Source: Gammaproteobacteria bacterium HGW-Gammaproteobacteria-15
GTDB taxonomy: Bacteria > Pseudomonadota > Gammaproteobacteria > Enterobacterales > Alteromonadaceae
Reading direction: 5' to 3'
DNA: 64,000 nucleotides
Assembly (NCBI GenBank): GCA_002840125.1
Contig: PGZF01000001.1
Span: forward strand, 124,001-188,000
Position 1 is the first letter of the stretch. Each line of letters opens with the position of its first letter. Below the pieces are notes generated by a model, which was given only the letters and a program-made list of their open reading frames with translations, was not told the DNA's origin and made no database searches. Of this stretch, positions 44,175 to 53,517 are shown piece by piece. The translations under genes and the position numbers were made by a program.

Positions 44175-44846
44175 ATGTCACCCACTCAAATTATTAAAAA
44201 GTTTGATGAAATTCAAACTTTAACAAATAAGCATACTATTAATTGTAAAGATTCTGATTTGAAAAGAGCTTCTGACCTTTTAACTGAAATCAGTCCTAAA
44301 ATCAGACAATATGTTACATCAGCATCTGTCCCTTATGGCCTTGTTGTACATGCAGCTCAAGTTCAAAATAACGACAAATTATTGTTAGACCGTGATCTGC
44401 AATTTGTTGCTAACGAACAACGCTTAATTGAAGAGCATGTCTCCAAGCATAATAGTTTTTTTACTACCATGACAGGAGTCGGCTATGCTGGTTATTTTGG
44501 TTATTACTCTATGGTATCTGGCACTGATATAGCCGATATTTATAAAACTGCCTCTTTACTTTTTATGTTTGTGTCACTTATAACTTTTGCATATACAGAG
44601 TTAAAAAAATATTGGAATGTCACTGGCGCCCTTAAAAAAGGACATGAAAGGGTCTTAGCAGCTAAAAATTCGATTGGTTCTTATCAGGAACTTCGCAGAA
44701 AACATTATATAGAGCATGCTAATTTTTTTTCTACTGGTGAGAAAATTAGAAGAGTGATTGTTGCCTCCTATCTGTTATCGTTTTTAATTTTAATTACCCC
44801 TATTCTTTGTAAAACTCTTATTTCGCTGTATAAATTTTTTATTTAA
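44175..44846 (+). CDS. AT-rich accessory membrane protein, unknown
   Basis: A 223-residue protein. A helical soluble N-terminal half (about 1-95) is followed by a hydrophobic pair (about 96-117 and 125-146), a charged helical segment with EYTELKK-like and GHERVLAAKNSIG stretches, and a last hydrophobic span (about 195-220). The composition is clearly more AT-rich than the core genome, with many Lys and Ile codons, which suggests transfer. A membrane protein with a long cytosolic helix can be a defence or toxin effector, but no such family was recognised. Confidence 0.65.
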   Translation: MSPTQIIKKFDEIQTLTNKHTINCKDSDLKRASDLLTEISPKIRQYVTSASVPYGLVVHAAQVQNNDKLLLDRDLQFVANEQRLIEEHVSKHNSFFTTMTGVGYAGYFGYYSMVSGTDIADIYKTASLLFMFVSLITFAYTELKKYWNVTGALKKGHERVLAAKNSIGSYQELRRKHYIEHANFFSTGEKIRRVIVASYLLSFLILITPILCKTLISLYKFFI

Positions 44847-44912
44847 TAAAAATGAGGCATTAAGCCCCTTATTAAAAATAAATTTGGCAATTTGACTACA
44901 GCTAAGCTGTCC

Positions 44913-45221
44913 TCAATTTCTATTAAACGCCGGTTCGTCGAAGTAATCGTAGTCGCCTGCTTTTAATGCTTGTTGGCGCTTGGTACGTTCGCTGGGTTTA
45001 CGCTGTTCTATACTGCAACCAAACACAGCCTGATGCTGCAGCTCCATTAGCTGCGTAACGTCTTCACGGCTACACAGTTCCAGCAGCTCACCGACGTAGA
45101 TAAAACCTTGAGTGCGCGACTTTAAGTTGGTGGTATCTTTACCCGCTTTACTGGTGGTAAAAATATCGACAAATTGCTGCTTCAGCGTGCTTAAAAACAG
45201 CTCTTGTTGTGCGTTATTCAT
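44913..45221 (-). CDS. Conserved hypothetical protein
   Basis: A 102-residue soluble, largely helical protein (MNNAQQELFLSTLKQQFVDIF...) with the segment YVGELLELCSREDVTQLMELQHQAVFG. No domain was recognised. AAGGA lies upstream of ATG 45221 (an in-frame GTG lies one codon earlier). It ends in a very acidic, aromatic tail (DYDYFDEPAFNRN). It marks the return to host-like composition. Confidence 0.6.
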   Translation of the reverse strand: MNNAQQELFLSTLKQQFVDIFTTSKAGKDTTNLKSRTQGFIYVGELLELCSREDVTQLMELQHQAVFGCSIEQRKPSERTKRQQALKAGDYDYFDEPAFNRN

Positions 45222-45367
45222 CACTGTTCCTTTATCAACTGCAGCACATTCGTCCAGTTTGCGGCATAACGTTGATACTACAATACTTTATTGAACAAGT
45301 TCACTTATTTGCTGCAAAGATGCTACTCTGTTTGCGTTTATTTCCCTTAGATCACAACAGAGGTTTT

Positions 45368-46009
45368 ATGAAGTCAATTATCGCTGGCCTGATACTTACT
45401 ACTTTAGGCTGCTCTGCTTTTACTGCACAAGCCAATACGTCAAATATTGGCTGGAAACAGGCTGCTAAGTCTGATATTAACTGGAATTACGTAGGTGCTG
45501 GTTATGCCAAAGCAACGATTAAAAATATTGGCCCTGATGACATTGATCTTGATGGTTATCAGCTAAACGCCCGTTATTTGCTGTCTGATAACCTGTACCT
45601 GCATGCTTCTTACTATGATGTATCAGGTGATGTTGGCATGGATGATATTATGGGGCTTGAGCTGGAAGCGTCTGAATTAGTTGTAGGTTTGGGCCTGCGC
45701 CAGGCAGTGGCTAAGAACATCGATTCCTTTATTGAAGCTGGCTATGTACGCTCAGAAATGGAAGTGGTTAGTTTTGAAAAACGAACGTTCAACGGTTTTC
45801 AGGCCAGCGCTGGTTTTCGTTATCTTGTGATCCAGGATCTGGAACTGTCAGCAGCGCTACGTTATAACGACAGCTCAGGCAGTGACAGCAGTACTTTTGG
45901 CGATATCTCAGCGCGTTATCGCGTTACGCCAATGATCGATTTATACATTAACTATCAGTTCGATAGTGATGCTTCTTTGCTGGGCACCGGCGTTGCACTG
46001 AATTTCTGA
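45368..46009 (+). CDS. Outer-membrane beta-barrel protein
   Basis: A 213-residue protein with a signal peptide (about 1-24, ending FTAQA). Alternating-strand sequence follows, and the C-terminus is phenylalanine (GTGVALNF), as expected for a small OmpA/OmpX-like barrel. Repeated strand patterns include YLHASYYDVSGDV and LELSAALRYNDSS. ATG 45368 is chosen for GAGG upstream and the clean signal peptide. Function unknown. Confidence 0.8.
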   Translation: MKSIIAGLILTTLGCSAFTAQANTSNIGWKQAAKSDINWNYVGAGYAKATIKNIGPDDIDLDGYQLNARYLLSDNLYLHASYYDVSGDVGMDDIMGLELEASELVVGLGLRQAVAKNIDSFIEAGYVRSEMEVVSFEKRTFNGFQASAGFRYLVIQDLELSAALRYNDSSGSDSSTFGDISARYRVTPMIDLYINYQFDSDASLLGTGVALNF

Positions 46010-46025
46010 CAAGGTGACCAAATTA

Positions 46026-46631
46026 ATGCAAAGCGATCTGCCCTTCTCCCAGGCTTGCGAAAACAACAAAGCGCCCATTTTAGCAGTGTTGCAGCAAGCC
46101 TTTGCCAATTGCAGTAAAGTACTGGAAGTAGGCAGTGGCACCGGCCAGCATGCAGTGCATTTTGCTGCTGCTTTGCCGCATCTGTGCTGGCAGGCGTCGG
46201 ATCAGGCGATGTACTTGCCTGATTTAACCGAGAGGCTGCGCCGGGCAGCCTTGCCTAACCTGCCCTTGCCGTTGCAACTGGACATCAGTGTCGATGCATT
46301 GCCAGCGCAGCAGTTTGATGCGCTATTTAGCGCCAATACGTTGCATATTATGCCGTGGCCGGTGGTGGAGCTGTTTTTCAGCCGCTTAGCAGGCTTAACA
46401 ACACAGCAGGCAACGCTTTGTATTTACGGCCCTTTTAACTATAACGGCAGCTTTAACAGCGATAGCAACAGAGCCTTTGCTCTGTCACTTAAAAGCCGCG
46501 ACCCGGCGATGGGTATTCGGGATATTGCTGCGGTTGTGGCTTTGGCCGATGCCGCCGGTTTTACCCTACAGCACGACCACAGTATGCCGGCGAATAACCG
46601 TTTGCTGCAGTTTTTACGTACTAGCGGTTAA
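46026..46631 (+). CDS. DUF938 SAM-dependent methyltransferase
   Basis: A 201-residue methyltransferase. Motif I is VLEVGSGTGQHAVHFA near residues 34-49, and a DUF938-type start (PFSQACENNKAPIL) leads it. The substrate is unknown. ATG 46026 has an AAGGTG ribosome binding site; an in-frame GTG lies four codons upstream. It begins 17 bp after the barrel gene. Confidence 0.85.
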   Translation: MQSDLPFSQACENNKAPILAVLQQAFANCSKVLEVGSGTGQHAVHFAAALPHLCWQASDQAMYLPDLTERLRRAALPNLPLPLQLDISVDALPAQQFDALFSANTLHIMPWPVVELFFSRLAGLTTQQATLCIYGPFNYNGSFNSDSNRAFALSLKSRDPAMGIRDIAAVVALADAAGFTLQHDHSMPANNRLLQFLRTSG

Positions 46632-46641
46632 AAGCATCGGC

Positions 46642-47514
46642 TTAAAACGTGGTGTTATATATCTTATTGTACAAGGCGGTAACCTTGTGATGTGAGCTGG
46701 CATCAAACCAGCGTAAATGCGCCTGCAGGTAGCGTTTGTCCTTGCTGGCAAGTTGTATAGCATTGCTGTATGCCTGTAGTAGCATTTTACCTTGCTCATT
46801 TTTACTGCACATAATGTAGCCGCCAGTGTACTCAGCCGCTTCGCTAATTTCTACGCTAACCAGTTCTACAGCATGGTTCAGCGCTTCGCTGTAGTGCTGA
46901 ACCACGTTGGGGTATTCCACTACCAGCTCTACTCTGCCGTTTGCCAGCATGTCCAACATAGCCGCCGCACTCATATCATTGCCTGTACGGGTGTAAATGC
47001 GGTTGCGGCCTGCCAGTTGATCAAAAATAGCTTGTAATGGCTCACCATAATTACGCCCGCCCACTACACCTATACGACTGCGCGGCAGCCTGGTACTTAT
47101 CTCTGCAAAGGAATGACGCTTGTCATGTTGCAGCTCTGCTGCTATACCGGCATTCTCTGCTGTGCCTTTTAACATATATAAACGCATGCCGGGGAAAATC
47201 AGCTGCGGCACATCACTGAAGTAGGCAAAGCTCTCACGATCGGCATTGCGCACTTTATTTCCGGTACAAGCCAAAGTGTCTGCTTTTAGTATCTGAAAGG
47301 CACGTTCGTTATTAACGATAGTGATACTGTCCTGATGCCCAGGCATATGCTCCAGTAACAACTGCCGTGTGGCGGCATTAATATCAATGCCGGGCACACT
47401 CTTATGCACCAGAGCACTCTGGTCCATATCGGTAAGCCATAAAGGTTTAGCGACGCTGTGTGGCATAACAGCGATAGTCAGGATAAATAATGCTGCTAAT
47501 GAAGTGTTTGTCAT
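46642..47514 (-). CDS. Periplasmic solute-binding-like protein
   Basis: A 290-residue exported protein with a signal peptide (about 1-24). The sequence fits the type 2 periplasmic-binding fold (SBP_bac_3-like, TIGR02285 type). No permease or ATPase is adjacent, so it may be a sensor-type or orphan binding protein. It is convergent with the DUF938 gene, 10 bp apart. Confidence 0.75.
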   Translation of the reverse strand: MTNTSLAALFILTIAVMPHSVAKPLWLTDMDQSALVHKSVPGIDINAATRQLLLEHMPGHQDSITIVNNERAFQILKADTLACTGNKVRNADRESFAYFSDVPQLIFPGMRLYMLKGTAENAGIAAELQHDKRHSFAEISTRLPRSRIGVVGGRNYGEPLQAIFDQLAGRNRIYTRTGNDMSAAAMLDMLANGRVELVVEYPNVVQHYSEALNHAVELVSVEISEAAEYTGGYIMCSKNEQGKMLLQAYSNAIQLASKDKRYLQAHLRWFDASSHHKVTALYNKIYNTTF

Positions 47515-47620
47515 AACCACCTTATATTTTGCAGTAACTTGGGCAAATCATTACCAGCGGTTGCCGTACCTGCTACAACGGTGCTTATGTCAGTATAGGC
47601 AACAGCCGATGCACTGACCG

Positions 47621-48793
47621 TTATATTTTTTTGTAAGGTAAAACTTGCATTGCCTGCGCAATGTACGCTTTAAGATGTTCAGTTTCCTGTTGAAAATACG
47701 CTGTAATCGCGCCGCTTAAAGGCGTGTCGGCAAATAGGTAACTGCCATAACGCATTACCGGTTCAAAACCGCGCTTAAGTTTATGCTCGCCCTGGGCACC
47801 GGCGTCATAGTCGCGCAGGCCATGTCTGATACAATACTCAATACCCTGGTAGTAGCACAATTCGAAATGCAAATGCCCGGCATCAATAAGGGTACCCCAG
47901 TAACGACCATACAAAGTATCAGCACTTTTAAAACACAGGGCAGCGGCAATAATGTCTTGTGCTGCTGCGCCGGTAAAGGCCGCAAATACCACGATGCTAT
48001 CGGCCATAGTTTCAGCCAAAGCCATAAAGCTTTGCGGGCTGATATAGCCCTGATGGCCAGAGCGCTTTAAATAGGTCGCTTGATAACAGCGGATAATCGC
48101 CTGCCAGTGTGCAGCGCTAAGCTCGTTGCCATGCAGGGTTTTGATGCTAAAACCGTTGGTTTGGTTACGCTCCTGGCGGATTTGCTTGCGCTTACGGGCG
48201 TTAAGCTGCTGTAGAAAATCATCAAATTGCTTATAACCGCTGTTTTGCCATAAAAACTGCACATCATGGCGCGCTAAAAAGCCCTGCTCTGTCAGGCTGT
48301 GTTGCAATGGTGCAGTGGTATATAACCATTGCGCACTGCAAAAGTCGTTAGCGGCCAACCGCTGCTTTATTGCTGCACAAATATGTGGCAACAGGCTATC
48401 GGCAAGATCAGCACTTAGCAGGCCAAGCCTGGGCCCTGTAGCCGGTGTAAAAGGAATAGCTGCTATCCATTTCGGATAATAAGCCAGTTGGTGCTGCTGG
48501 TAAGCCTCAGCAATTTGCCAGTCGAACAGGTATTCGCCATAGGAGTGGCTTTTAATGTAGCCGGGTACTGCAGCCAGCAAAACGTTGTCCTGCCATAGTG
48601 TAAGATGCTGGCTATACCAGCCACTATGCCGCCTGGTGCCGGTGCCACTATCTACACTGCCACCCTGCTCCAGCGCCAGTAAAAAAGCATGCCGGCAAAA
48701 CGGATTAGTGTCGTTTAGCTTATCGTTGGTAAACAACGTATCCCACTGCTGGGCGGTGACCTGTGTTAGTGAACTAAGCCATTTAAGCTGCAT
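47621..48793 (-). CDS. COG3146 peptidoglycan/FemAB-like GNAT-fold protein
   Basis: A 390-residue protein of the COG3146 group (GNAT-related, sometimes called peptidogalycan biosynthesis). Family features are the NPFCRHAFLLALEQGGSV start region, FTPATGPRLGL near 130, LNARKRKQIRQERNQ near 200, YGRYWGT near 295 and YDAGAQGEHKLKRGFEP near 345. The biochemical role is uncertain. Confidence 0.8.
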   Translation of the reverse strand: MQLKWLSSLTQVTAQQWDTLFTNDKLNDTNPFCRHAFLLALEQGGSVDSGTGTRRHSGWYSQHLTLWQDNVLLAAVPGYIKSHSYGEYLFDWQIAEAYQQHQLAYYPKWIAAIPFTPATGPRLGLLSADLADSLLPHICAAIKQRLAANDFCSAQWLYTTAPLQHSLTEQGFLARHDVQFLWQNSGYKQFDDFLQQLNARKRKQIRQERNQTNGFSIKTLHGNELSAAHWQAIIRCYQATYLKRSGHQGYISPQSFMALAETMADSIVVFAAFTGAAAQDIIAAALCFKSADTLYGRYWGTLIDAGHLHFELCYYQGIEYCIRHGLRDYDAGAQGEHKLKRGFEPVMRYGSYLFADTPLSGAITAYFQQETEHLKAYIAQAMQVLPYKKI

Positions 48794-48940
48794 AATGATT
48801 AGTCGGTTTGGTTATCAGGTAGAACAAAGTGGTATGCATGTTGTTTATCAGCCCCTTGAGATGTTTTGCCTGCGTAACTATATCTTGTATAAGCCTATTC
48901 ATCGTAAATATATTTTATCCGCCCAGTTTAAGGAGACATT

Positions 48941-49780
48941 ATGAGCCAACAGTATACCCCACCCAAAGTCTGGACCTGGGACGCCGAAAATGGCGGCCAG
49001 TTTGCCAGTATTAACCGCCCTGTTTCCGGTGCTACCCACGATAAAGTGTTACCCAAAGGCAAACACCCTTTGCAGCTATACTCACTAGCCACGCCCAATG
49101 GCGTTAAAGTAAATATTATGCTCGAAGAACTGCTGGCGGCTGGCCACAGCGCAGCTGAGTATGACGCCTGGTTAATCAGTATTAAAGATGGCGACCAGTT
49201 TGGTAGTGGCTTTGTTGCAGTAAACCCCAATTCGAAAATTCCGGCACTGCTGGATACCACTAACGGTGTGCGGGTGTTTGAATCAGGCTCTATCTTATTG
49301 TACCTGGCAGAAAAATTCGGCGATTTTTTACCCAAAGACAGCGCCAAGCGCACTGAGGTACTGAACTGGCTATTCTGGCAAATGGGCAGTGCGCCTTTTG
49401 TCGGTGGCGGTTTTGGCCATTTTTATGCTTATGCGCCGGAAAAATTTGAATATCCGATAAACCGCTATGCGATGGAAACCAAGCGGCAGTTGGATGTGCT
49501 GGACAAACAGCTGGCACAGCATGAATTTGTCGCTGGCGATGAATACAGCATTGCTGATATGGCAATATGGCCCTGGTACGGCGGTATCGCATTAAACCGG
49601 GCTTACAACGCGGCAGAATTTTTAGATACCCAAAGCTATAAACACCTGATGCGCTGGGCAAAACAGATTGATGAGCGCCCGGCTGTTAAACGCGGTTATA
49701 TTGTTAACCGTAACTTTGGTGATGGCCCGCAGTTGCCTGAGCGCCATAGCAGCGAAGATTTCGCGCAATTTAATCTCTGA
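48941..49780 (+). CDS. yghU: Glutathione S-transferase family protein YghU
   Basis: A 279-residue Nu-class GST with disulfide-bond reductase activity in E. coli. Features are VWTWDAENGGQFASINRPVS at the N-terminus, the thioredoxin-like GSH site PNSKIPALLD and ESGSILLYLAEKF, and the helical C-terminal domain (GDEYSIADMAIWPWYGG). Near full-length similarity to E. coli YghU. It is divergent from the COG3146 gene. Confidence 0.93.
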   Translation: MSQQYTPPKVWTWDAENGGQFASINRPVSGATHDKVLPKGKHPLQLYSLATPNGVKVNIMLEELLAAGHSAAEYDAWLISIKDGDQFGSGFVAVNPNSKIPALLDTTNGVRVFESGSILLYLAEKFGDFLPKDSAKRTEVLNWLFWQMGSAPFVGGGFGHFYAYAPEKFEYPINRYAMETKRQLDVLDKQLAQHEFVAGDEYSIADMAIWPWYGGIALNRAYNAAEFLDTQSYKHLMRWAKQIDERPAVKRGYIVNRNFGDGPQLPERHSSEDFAQFNL

Positions 49781-49839
49781 GCATACTCTGAGCTAAAGCT
49801 GATGGCCTGCTAAATACCGGCAGGCCGCTTAGGATCTGT

Positions 49840-50661
49840 TTAATCTGTTACTTTACGTGCCGATTCTGCCCAGATGTAGGTGACACCAACACCAAACGAC
49901 CAGCCTCCCGTTTGCACCAGCAACGGGCTGTTGGCATTTTTAGCACCCTGCGTCCATTCATAGCGGGCAAAGCCGAAACCGCGCCATTTATCAGAAAACT
50001 TTTTACCAACACTGGCCGAGCTTCTAAGGGCAATTAAACCGGCTTGAGCATCGTAAAACGGCCGCTGCGCAGTAACATCAGCTTCGGATACCTGATAAAA
50101 ATAATCGTTTAACTTTTCGTTGCCAAACAGTGCACTTACGCCAAAAGAATAAAACGTTTGTGCTGCAGTGATAAGATCCGCATTTAACCCTGGTTCAAAG
50201 CTCACGCCGCTGTAACGCAGGCTGTCGTCCAGATCAAACACCGCCCGTAATGGGAAATCAGCCCGTACTCTGGCACCGAAAAAATCCTCGCTTAATGTCC
50301 AGCGCAGGCGTGGCCCCGCTTCTACTAACATGCCTAAGTCGTCCATACCTTCTCGTACGGTAATATCGTCATCGGACGAGCCCAGCGAGCCGGCAAAACC
50401 CAGATCCAGCTCCAGAGAGTCGGTTTTAAATGCGCGCAAACCAACATTATTACGATCTGCGCGCAGTATGTCGCCGCGATAAATCAGATACGGCAATACA
50501 AAGTTGCGCCGCACCAGCTGATCTGAACCCGGATACGCTAACTGGTTAACGTTAACACCAATTAAACCTGCTTCCCACAGCGGTAACGCTGGTTGGTCTG
50601 CCAACACCGGGCTGGCTAAAAGCAGGCTGTATATCAGAATAGGAGAAAACTTAACTGTCAT
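49840..50661 (-). CDS. MipA/OmpV family outer-membrane protein
   Basis: A 273-residue protein with a signal peptide (about 1-22, ending VLA) and family features: WEAGLIGVNVNQLAYPGSDQ, FVLPYLIYRGDILRADRNNVG and a strand-rich remainder ending with a conserved VGVTYIWAES. MipA scaffolds peptidoglycan enzymes; OmpV-type relatives are porin-like. Confidence 0.85.
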   Translation of the reverse strand: MTVKFSPILIYSLLLASPVLADQPALPLWEAGLIGVNVNQLAYPGSDQLVRRNFVLPYLIYRGDILRADRNNVGLRAFKTDSLELDLGFAGSLGSSDDDITVREGMDDLGMLVEAGPRLRWTLSEDFFGARVRADFPLRAVFDLDDSLRYSGVSFEPGLNADLITAAQTFYSFGVSALFGNEKLNDYFYQVSEADVTAQRPFYDAQAGLIALRSSASVGKKFSDKWRGFGFARYEWTQGAKNANSPLLVQTGGWSFGVGVTYIWAESARKVTD

Positions 50662-50808
50662 CTATACCTCAAGGTTATACCGTTACAATGTCGCAAACCG
50701 ATATCGGCAAAGGCCGTTTGATCATACAGATCGGGGTGGCACCGCTGCAACCTGCAGAATTTATGGTAATCAGGTTGAACACCAATACCAACTACCAAAC
50801 CAGGCTGG

Positions 50809-52149
50809 CTAGCGCGCTAAAGCAATACGGCCGGCTTTAGTAAAACCCGGCCATAAGCGTGGTGCAGGTGCCAGTACAAACAAATCGCCGTTTAAACCGG
50901 TAAGTTGTTGTGGCACACCGGCGGCTTTGGCAACTTCAGCATTAGCAGCCAGGTGCGCGGCTTCGCCATGCACCGGCACCGCAATTTGCGGCTGTACCCA
51001 ACGGTAGAGCAAATCCAGCTCACCCCGGTTTGGATGACCGGACACATGAATGGGCAGTTCGGTATCATGGCTTTGTAGAGTTTGAATATTCCGGGCATTA
51101 AATTTTTCTACCAGGCGGCTAATCAGCATTTCATTACCGGGAATGATAATAGAACTGAAAATCACCAGATCGCCCTGCTCCAGCAACAATAACGGGTGAT
51201 TATCATCAGCCAGACGGCTGAGTGCTGCACGTGGTTCCCCCTGTGAGCCGGTAGCAATAACCAGCACTTCTTCTTTTGGCAGATAACCTATATGGCTGGC
51301 GTCCACTACCGTAAGTTCATCCGGCCAGTAGCCGGTAGCACGGGCAGCGCCCACCATATTGTCCAGCGAACGGCCAAGCAATGCCAGATAGCGGCCGGTT
51401 TTGGCCGCTATGCGGGCTAACGAGATCAACCGGCCAACATTAGAACTAAAACCACTAACCACAACCCGGCCTGTTGCTGCTTTAACCACATGTAGCAATG
51501 CGTTATAGCAGTCTGTTTCAGACAGAGAAAACCCCTCTCGCAAGGCGTTGGTAGAGTCGCACACCATAGCGGTAATATTGTGCTGGGCCAGGCGTTTAAA
51601 TACGGCGCTCTTAAACGCCCGGCCGGTGATTGGGCTGGCATCCATTTTCCAGTCAGCGGTATGAAACACTGTGCCAGCTGCAGTTTTAATCACTAAAGCA
51701 TGAGGTTCCGGAATCGAATGGGTAATAGCCAGCCAGTGCAAACAGAACGGGCCGATATTAATAGTGGCACCAGTTTGTACTTCAATGACGGGTACTTTGT
51801 CAGCTAAGCCAAGCGGACTTAATTTGCGGCGTAAAATTTCAGCAGTAAACGGCGTGGTATACACCGGGCAGTTAAACCGCTGCCATAACTGTGGCAAAGC
51901 ACCGATATGATCTTCATGCGCGTGTGTGATCACAATACCGCACAAGTTGTCTTTCTGCTGGCTGATAAACGCCGGATCGGCTGCCAGTATCTCTGCATTT
52001 TGTGTGCTACCGACAACCGAATTGTAATCTGGCGACAAAGGGCTGTTAAAGGTTACACCACAATCTACCATTAGCCACTGGCCAGCATGGCCATACAGGT
52101 TAAGGTTCATGCCAATTTCACCGGTGCCACCCAGCGGTAGAAACCACAA
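50809..52149 (-). CDS. RNase J-like metallo-beta-lactamase/beta-CASP hydrolase
   Basis: A 446-residue metal-dependent nuclease-like protein. Metal motifs are THAHEDHIGAL (motif 2), ITHSIPEPHALVI (motif 3) and HTADWKMD (motif 4); the beta-CASP part has SGFSSNVGR, ATGSQGEPRAAL and VSGHPNRGEL with a C-terminal PVHGE. RNase J is unusual in gammaproteobacteria. The start is doubtful: TTG 52149 is the only canonical in-frame start, yet coding-like sequence (IPGIND) continues upstream to an AGGAG site at 52198-52202, where ATA (52189-52191) is the in-frame codon six bases away. Confidence 0.8.
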   Translation of the reverse strand: MWFLPLGGTGEIGMNLNLYGHAGQWLMVDCGVTFNSPLSPDYNSVVGSTQNAEILAADPAFISQQKDNLCGIVITHAHEDHIGALPQLWQRFNCPVYTTPFTAEILRRKLSPLGLADKVPVIEVQTGATINIGPFCLHWLAITHSIPEPHALVIKTAAGTVFHTADWKMDASPITGRAFKSAVFKRLAQHNITAMVCDSTNALREGFSLSETDCYNALLHVVKAATGRVVVSGFSSNVGRLISLARIAAKTGRYLALLGRSLDNMVGAARATGYWPDELTVVDASHIGYLPKEEVLVIATGSQGEPRAALSRLADDNHPLLLLEQGDLVIFSSIIIPGNEMLISRLVEKFNARNIQTLQSHDTELPIHVSGHPNRGELDLLYRWVQPQIAVPVHGEAAHLAANAEVAKAAGVPQQLTGLNGDLFVLAPAPRLWPGFTKAGRIALAR

Positions 52150-52313
52150 ATCGTTAATACCCGGTATCGCCGCAGCATGTTGCTTACTTATAACCCGCTC
52201 CTTTTAGCCAGCCTTTAGCGTAATTGCCAGGCAGTTTGACAGCATCCTTGCTGGTTTGCCAGTACTGGTATTACTACGCGTGGCTAATGACTGGATTAGG
52301 GCTAACTGCGAAG

Positions 52314-52880
52314 TCAGGCGGCGTGGCGCCCTTCCCGTATTTCTTCCACCAGTTTTTTATTAAACGCGTCTAAATCATCAGGCTTACGGCTGGTTACGAG
52401 GCCATTATCTACTACAACCTGCTCGTCTACCCAAATGGCGCCGGCGTTTTTTAAATCGGTCTTAATACTATGATATGACGTAACTTTACGTCCTTTAAGT
52501 ACTCCGGCTTCTGCCAGCAACCAAGGGCCATGGCAAATTGCGGCCACCGGTTTATTGGAGTTATCACTAAAAAAAGCCTGAATAAAGCGGATAGCTTGTT
52601 CGTCCTGGCGCAAGGTGTCTGGGTTTATTAAGCCACCTGGCAACATTAAAGCGTCATAGTCCGTTGCTTTAGCATGTTGCAGGGTTTTATCCACTGCTAC
52701 AGTGTCAGCCCAATCTTTACCCGACCAGCCTCTGATCCTGCCATCTTTCTGTGAAACAATGTGTACTGTAGCACCCGCAGCAATCAGAGTATCGCGTGGG
52801 GACGTAAGCTCACTGAACTCAAAGCCATCAGTGGCAAGAATAGCAATTTTTTTACCTGCTAAAGCTGATTGAACGTTCAT
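52314..52880 (-). CDS. DJ-1/PfpI family glutamine-amidotransferase-like protein
   Basis: A 188-residue PfpI/YhbO-type protein, of the group that repairs glycated proteins or degrades small peptides. The nucleophile elbow is AAICHGPWLL, with the usual DALMLPGG near 75-82 and VTSRKPDDLDAF near the end. ATG 52880 has AGGAGG 6 bases upstream. Confidence 0.88.
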   Translation of the reverse strand: MNVQSALAGKKIAILATDGFEFSELTSPRDTLIAAGATVHIVSQKDGRIRGWSGKDWADTVAVDKTLQHAKATDYDALMLPGGLINPDTLRQDEQAIRFIQAFFSDNSNKPVAAICHGPWLLAEAGVLKGRKVTSYHSIKTDLKNAGAIWVDEQVVVDNGLVTSRKPDDLDAFNKKLVEEIREGRHAA

Positions 52881-52961
52881 ACTATGCCTCCTAATCATTC
52901 AATGTTACATGGTGTAGTGTAAAGTTTACCTAATGCCTGAGAACTGCAACGGCGTAACCTG

Positions 52962-53420
52962 TTAAAGATCTTCCAACCTGTTAGCGCCGTGCATCATTTG
53001 CTGTGCCTCATTTTTCTCCAAATCACGTACCTGTGCTAATAGCTCCTGAATTTTTGGCGTTTGAGAGCGGTCATACAAATTCTGATATAGCAAAAGGATT
53101 TGCTGATGTTGATTCTCTATTTCAGTAATAATTTCGGTAGTCGTCATAGAGATAAAGGCGTCATCACAAGCTGCACCGGCTAATAGCGGATGGCGATCTA
53201 AATGCTCTGTACACCAGGTGTTTAAAGCTTTGTCTTCACCCACATCCTTGAAGCCCTGCACTGCAATGGCGAGTTTCATTTCTTTGTCAGCAAGGTAATT
53301 CAGCAACATTTGGCAGCGATCATCTAGCTGATGTCTGGCACAATCAGCCAGACAATTGGATAAATGGCGGTGATACCCTGAGGTCCAATCTAACAAACTA
53401 CGGAGTGATTCAACTTTCAT
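52962..53420 (-). CDS. Hypothetical helical protein
   Basis: A 152-residue all-helical protein with His/Cys-rich segments (YHRHLSNCLADCARHQ) and ENQHQQILLLYQNLYDRSQ. The layout recalls ferritin-like or hemerythrin-like four-helix proteins, but no ligand pattern is decisive. GAGGAG precedes ATG 53420. The gene shares strand with the PfpI gene, 81 bp away. Confidence 0.65.
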   Translation of the reverse strand: MKVESLRSLLDWTSGYHRHLSNCLADCARHQLDDRCQMLLNYLADKEMKLAIAVQGFKDVGEDKALNTWCTEHLDRHPLLAGAACDDAFISMTTTEIITEIENQHQQILLLYQNLYDRSQTPKIQELLAQVRDLEKNEAQQMMHGANRLEDL

Positions 53421-53459
53421 CTGGGCTCCTCTAAAAGTATTACAGTCGTAAATAACACG

Positions 53460-53487
53460 CAAAAAACAGGCCGCAATTGCGGCCTGT
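53460..53487 (-). terminator. Terminator of the DUF885 gene
   Basis: ACAGGCCGCA pairs with TGCGGCCTGT around AT. Read on the minus strand it is followed by a run of T (complement of 53460-53465). Confidence 0.85.
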
Positions 53488-53517
53488 GTATTTAACGTGA
53501 CTTAAGACTTAATCGGA

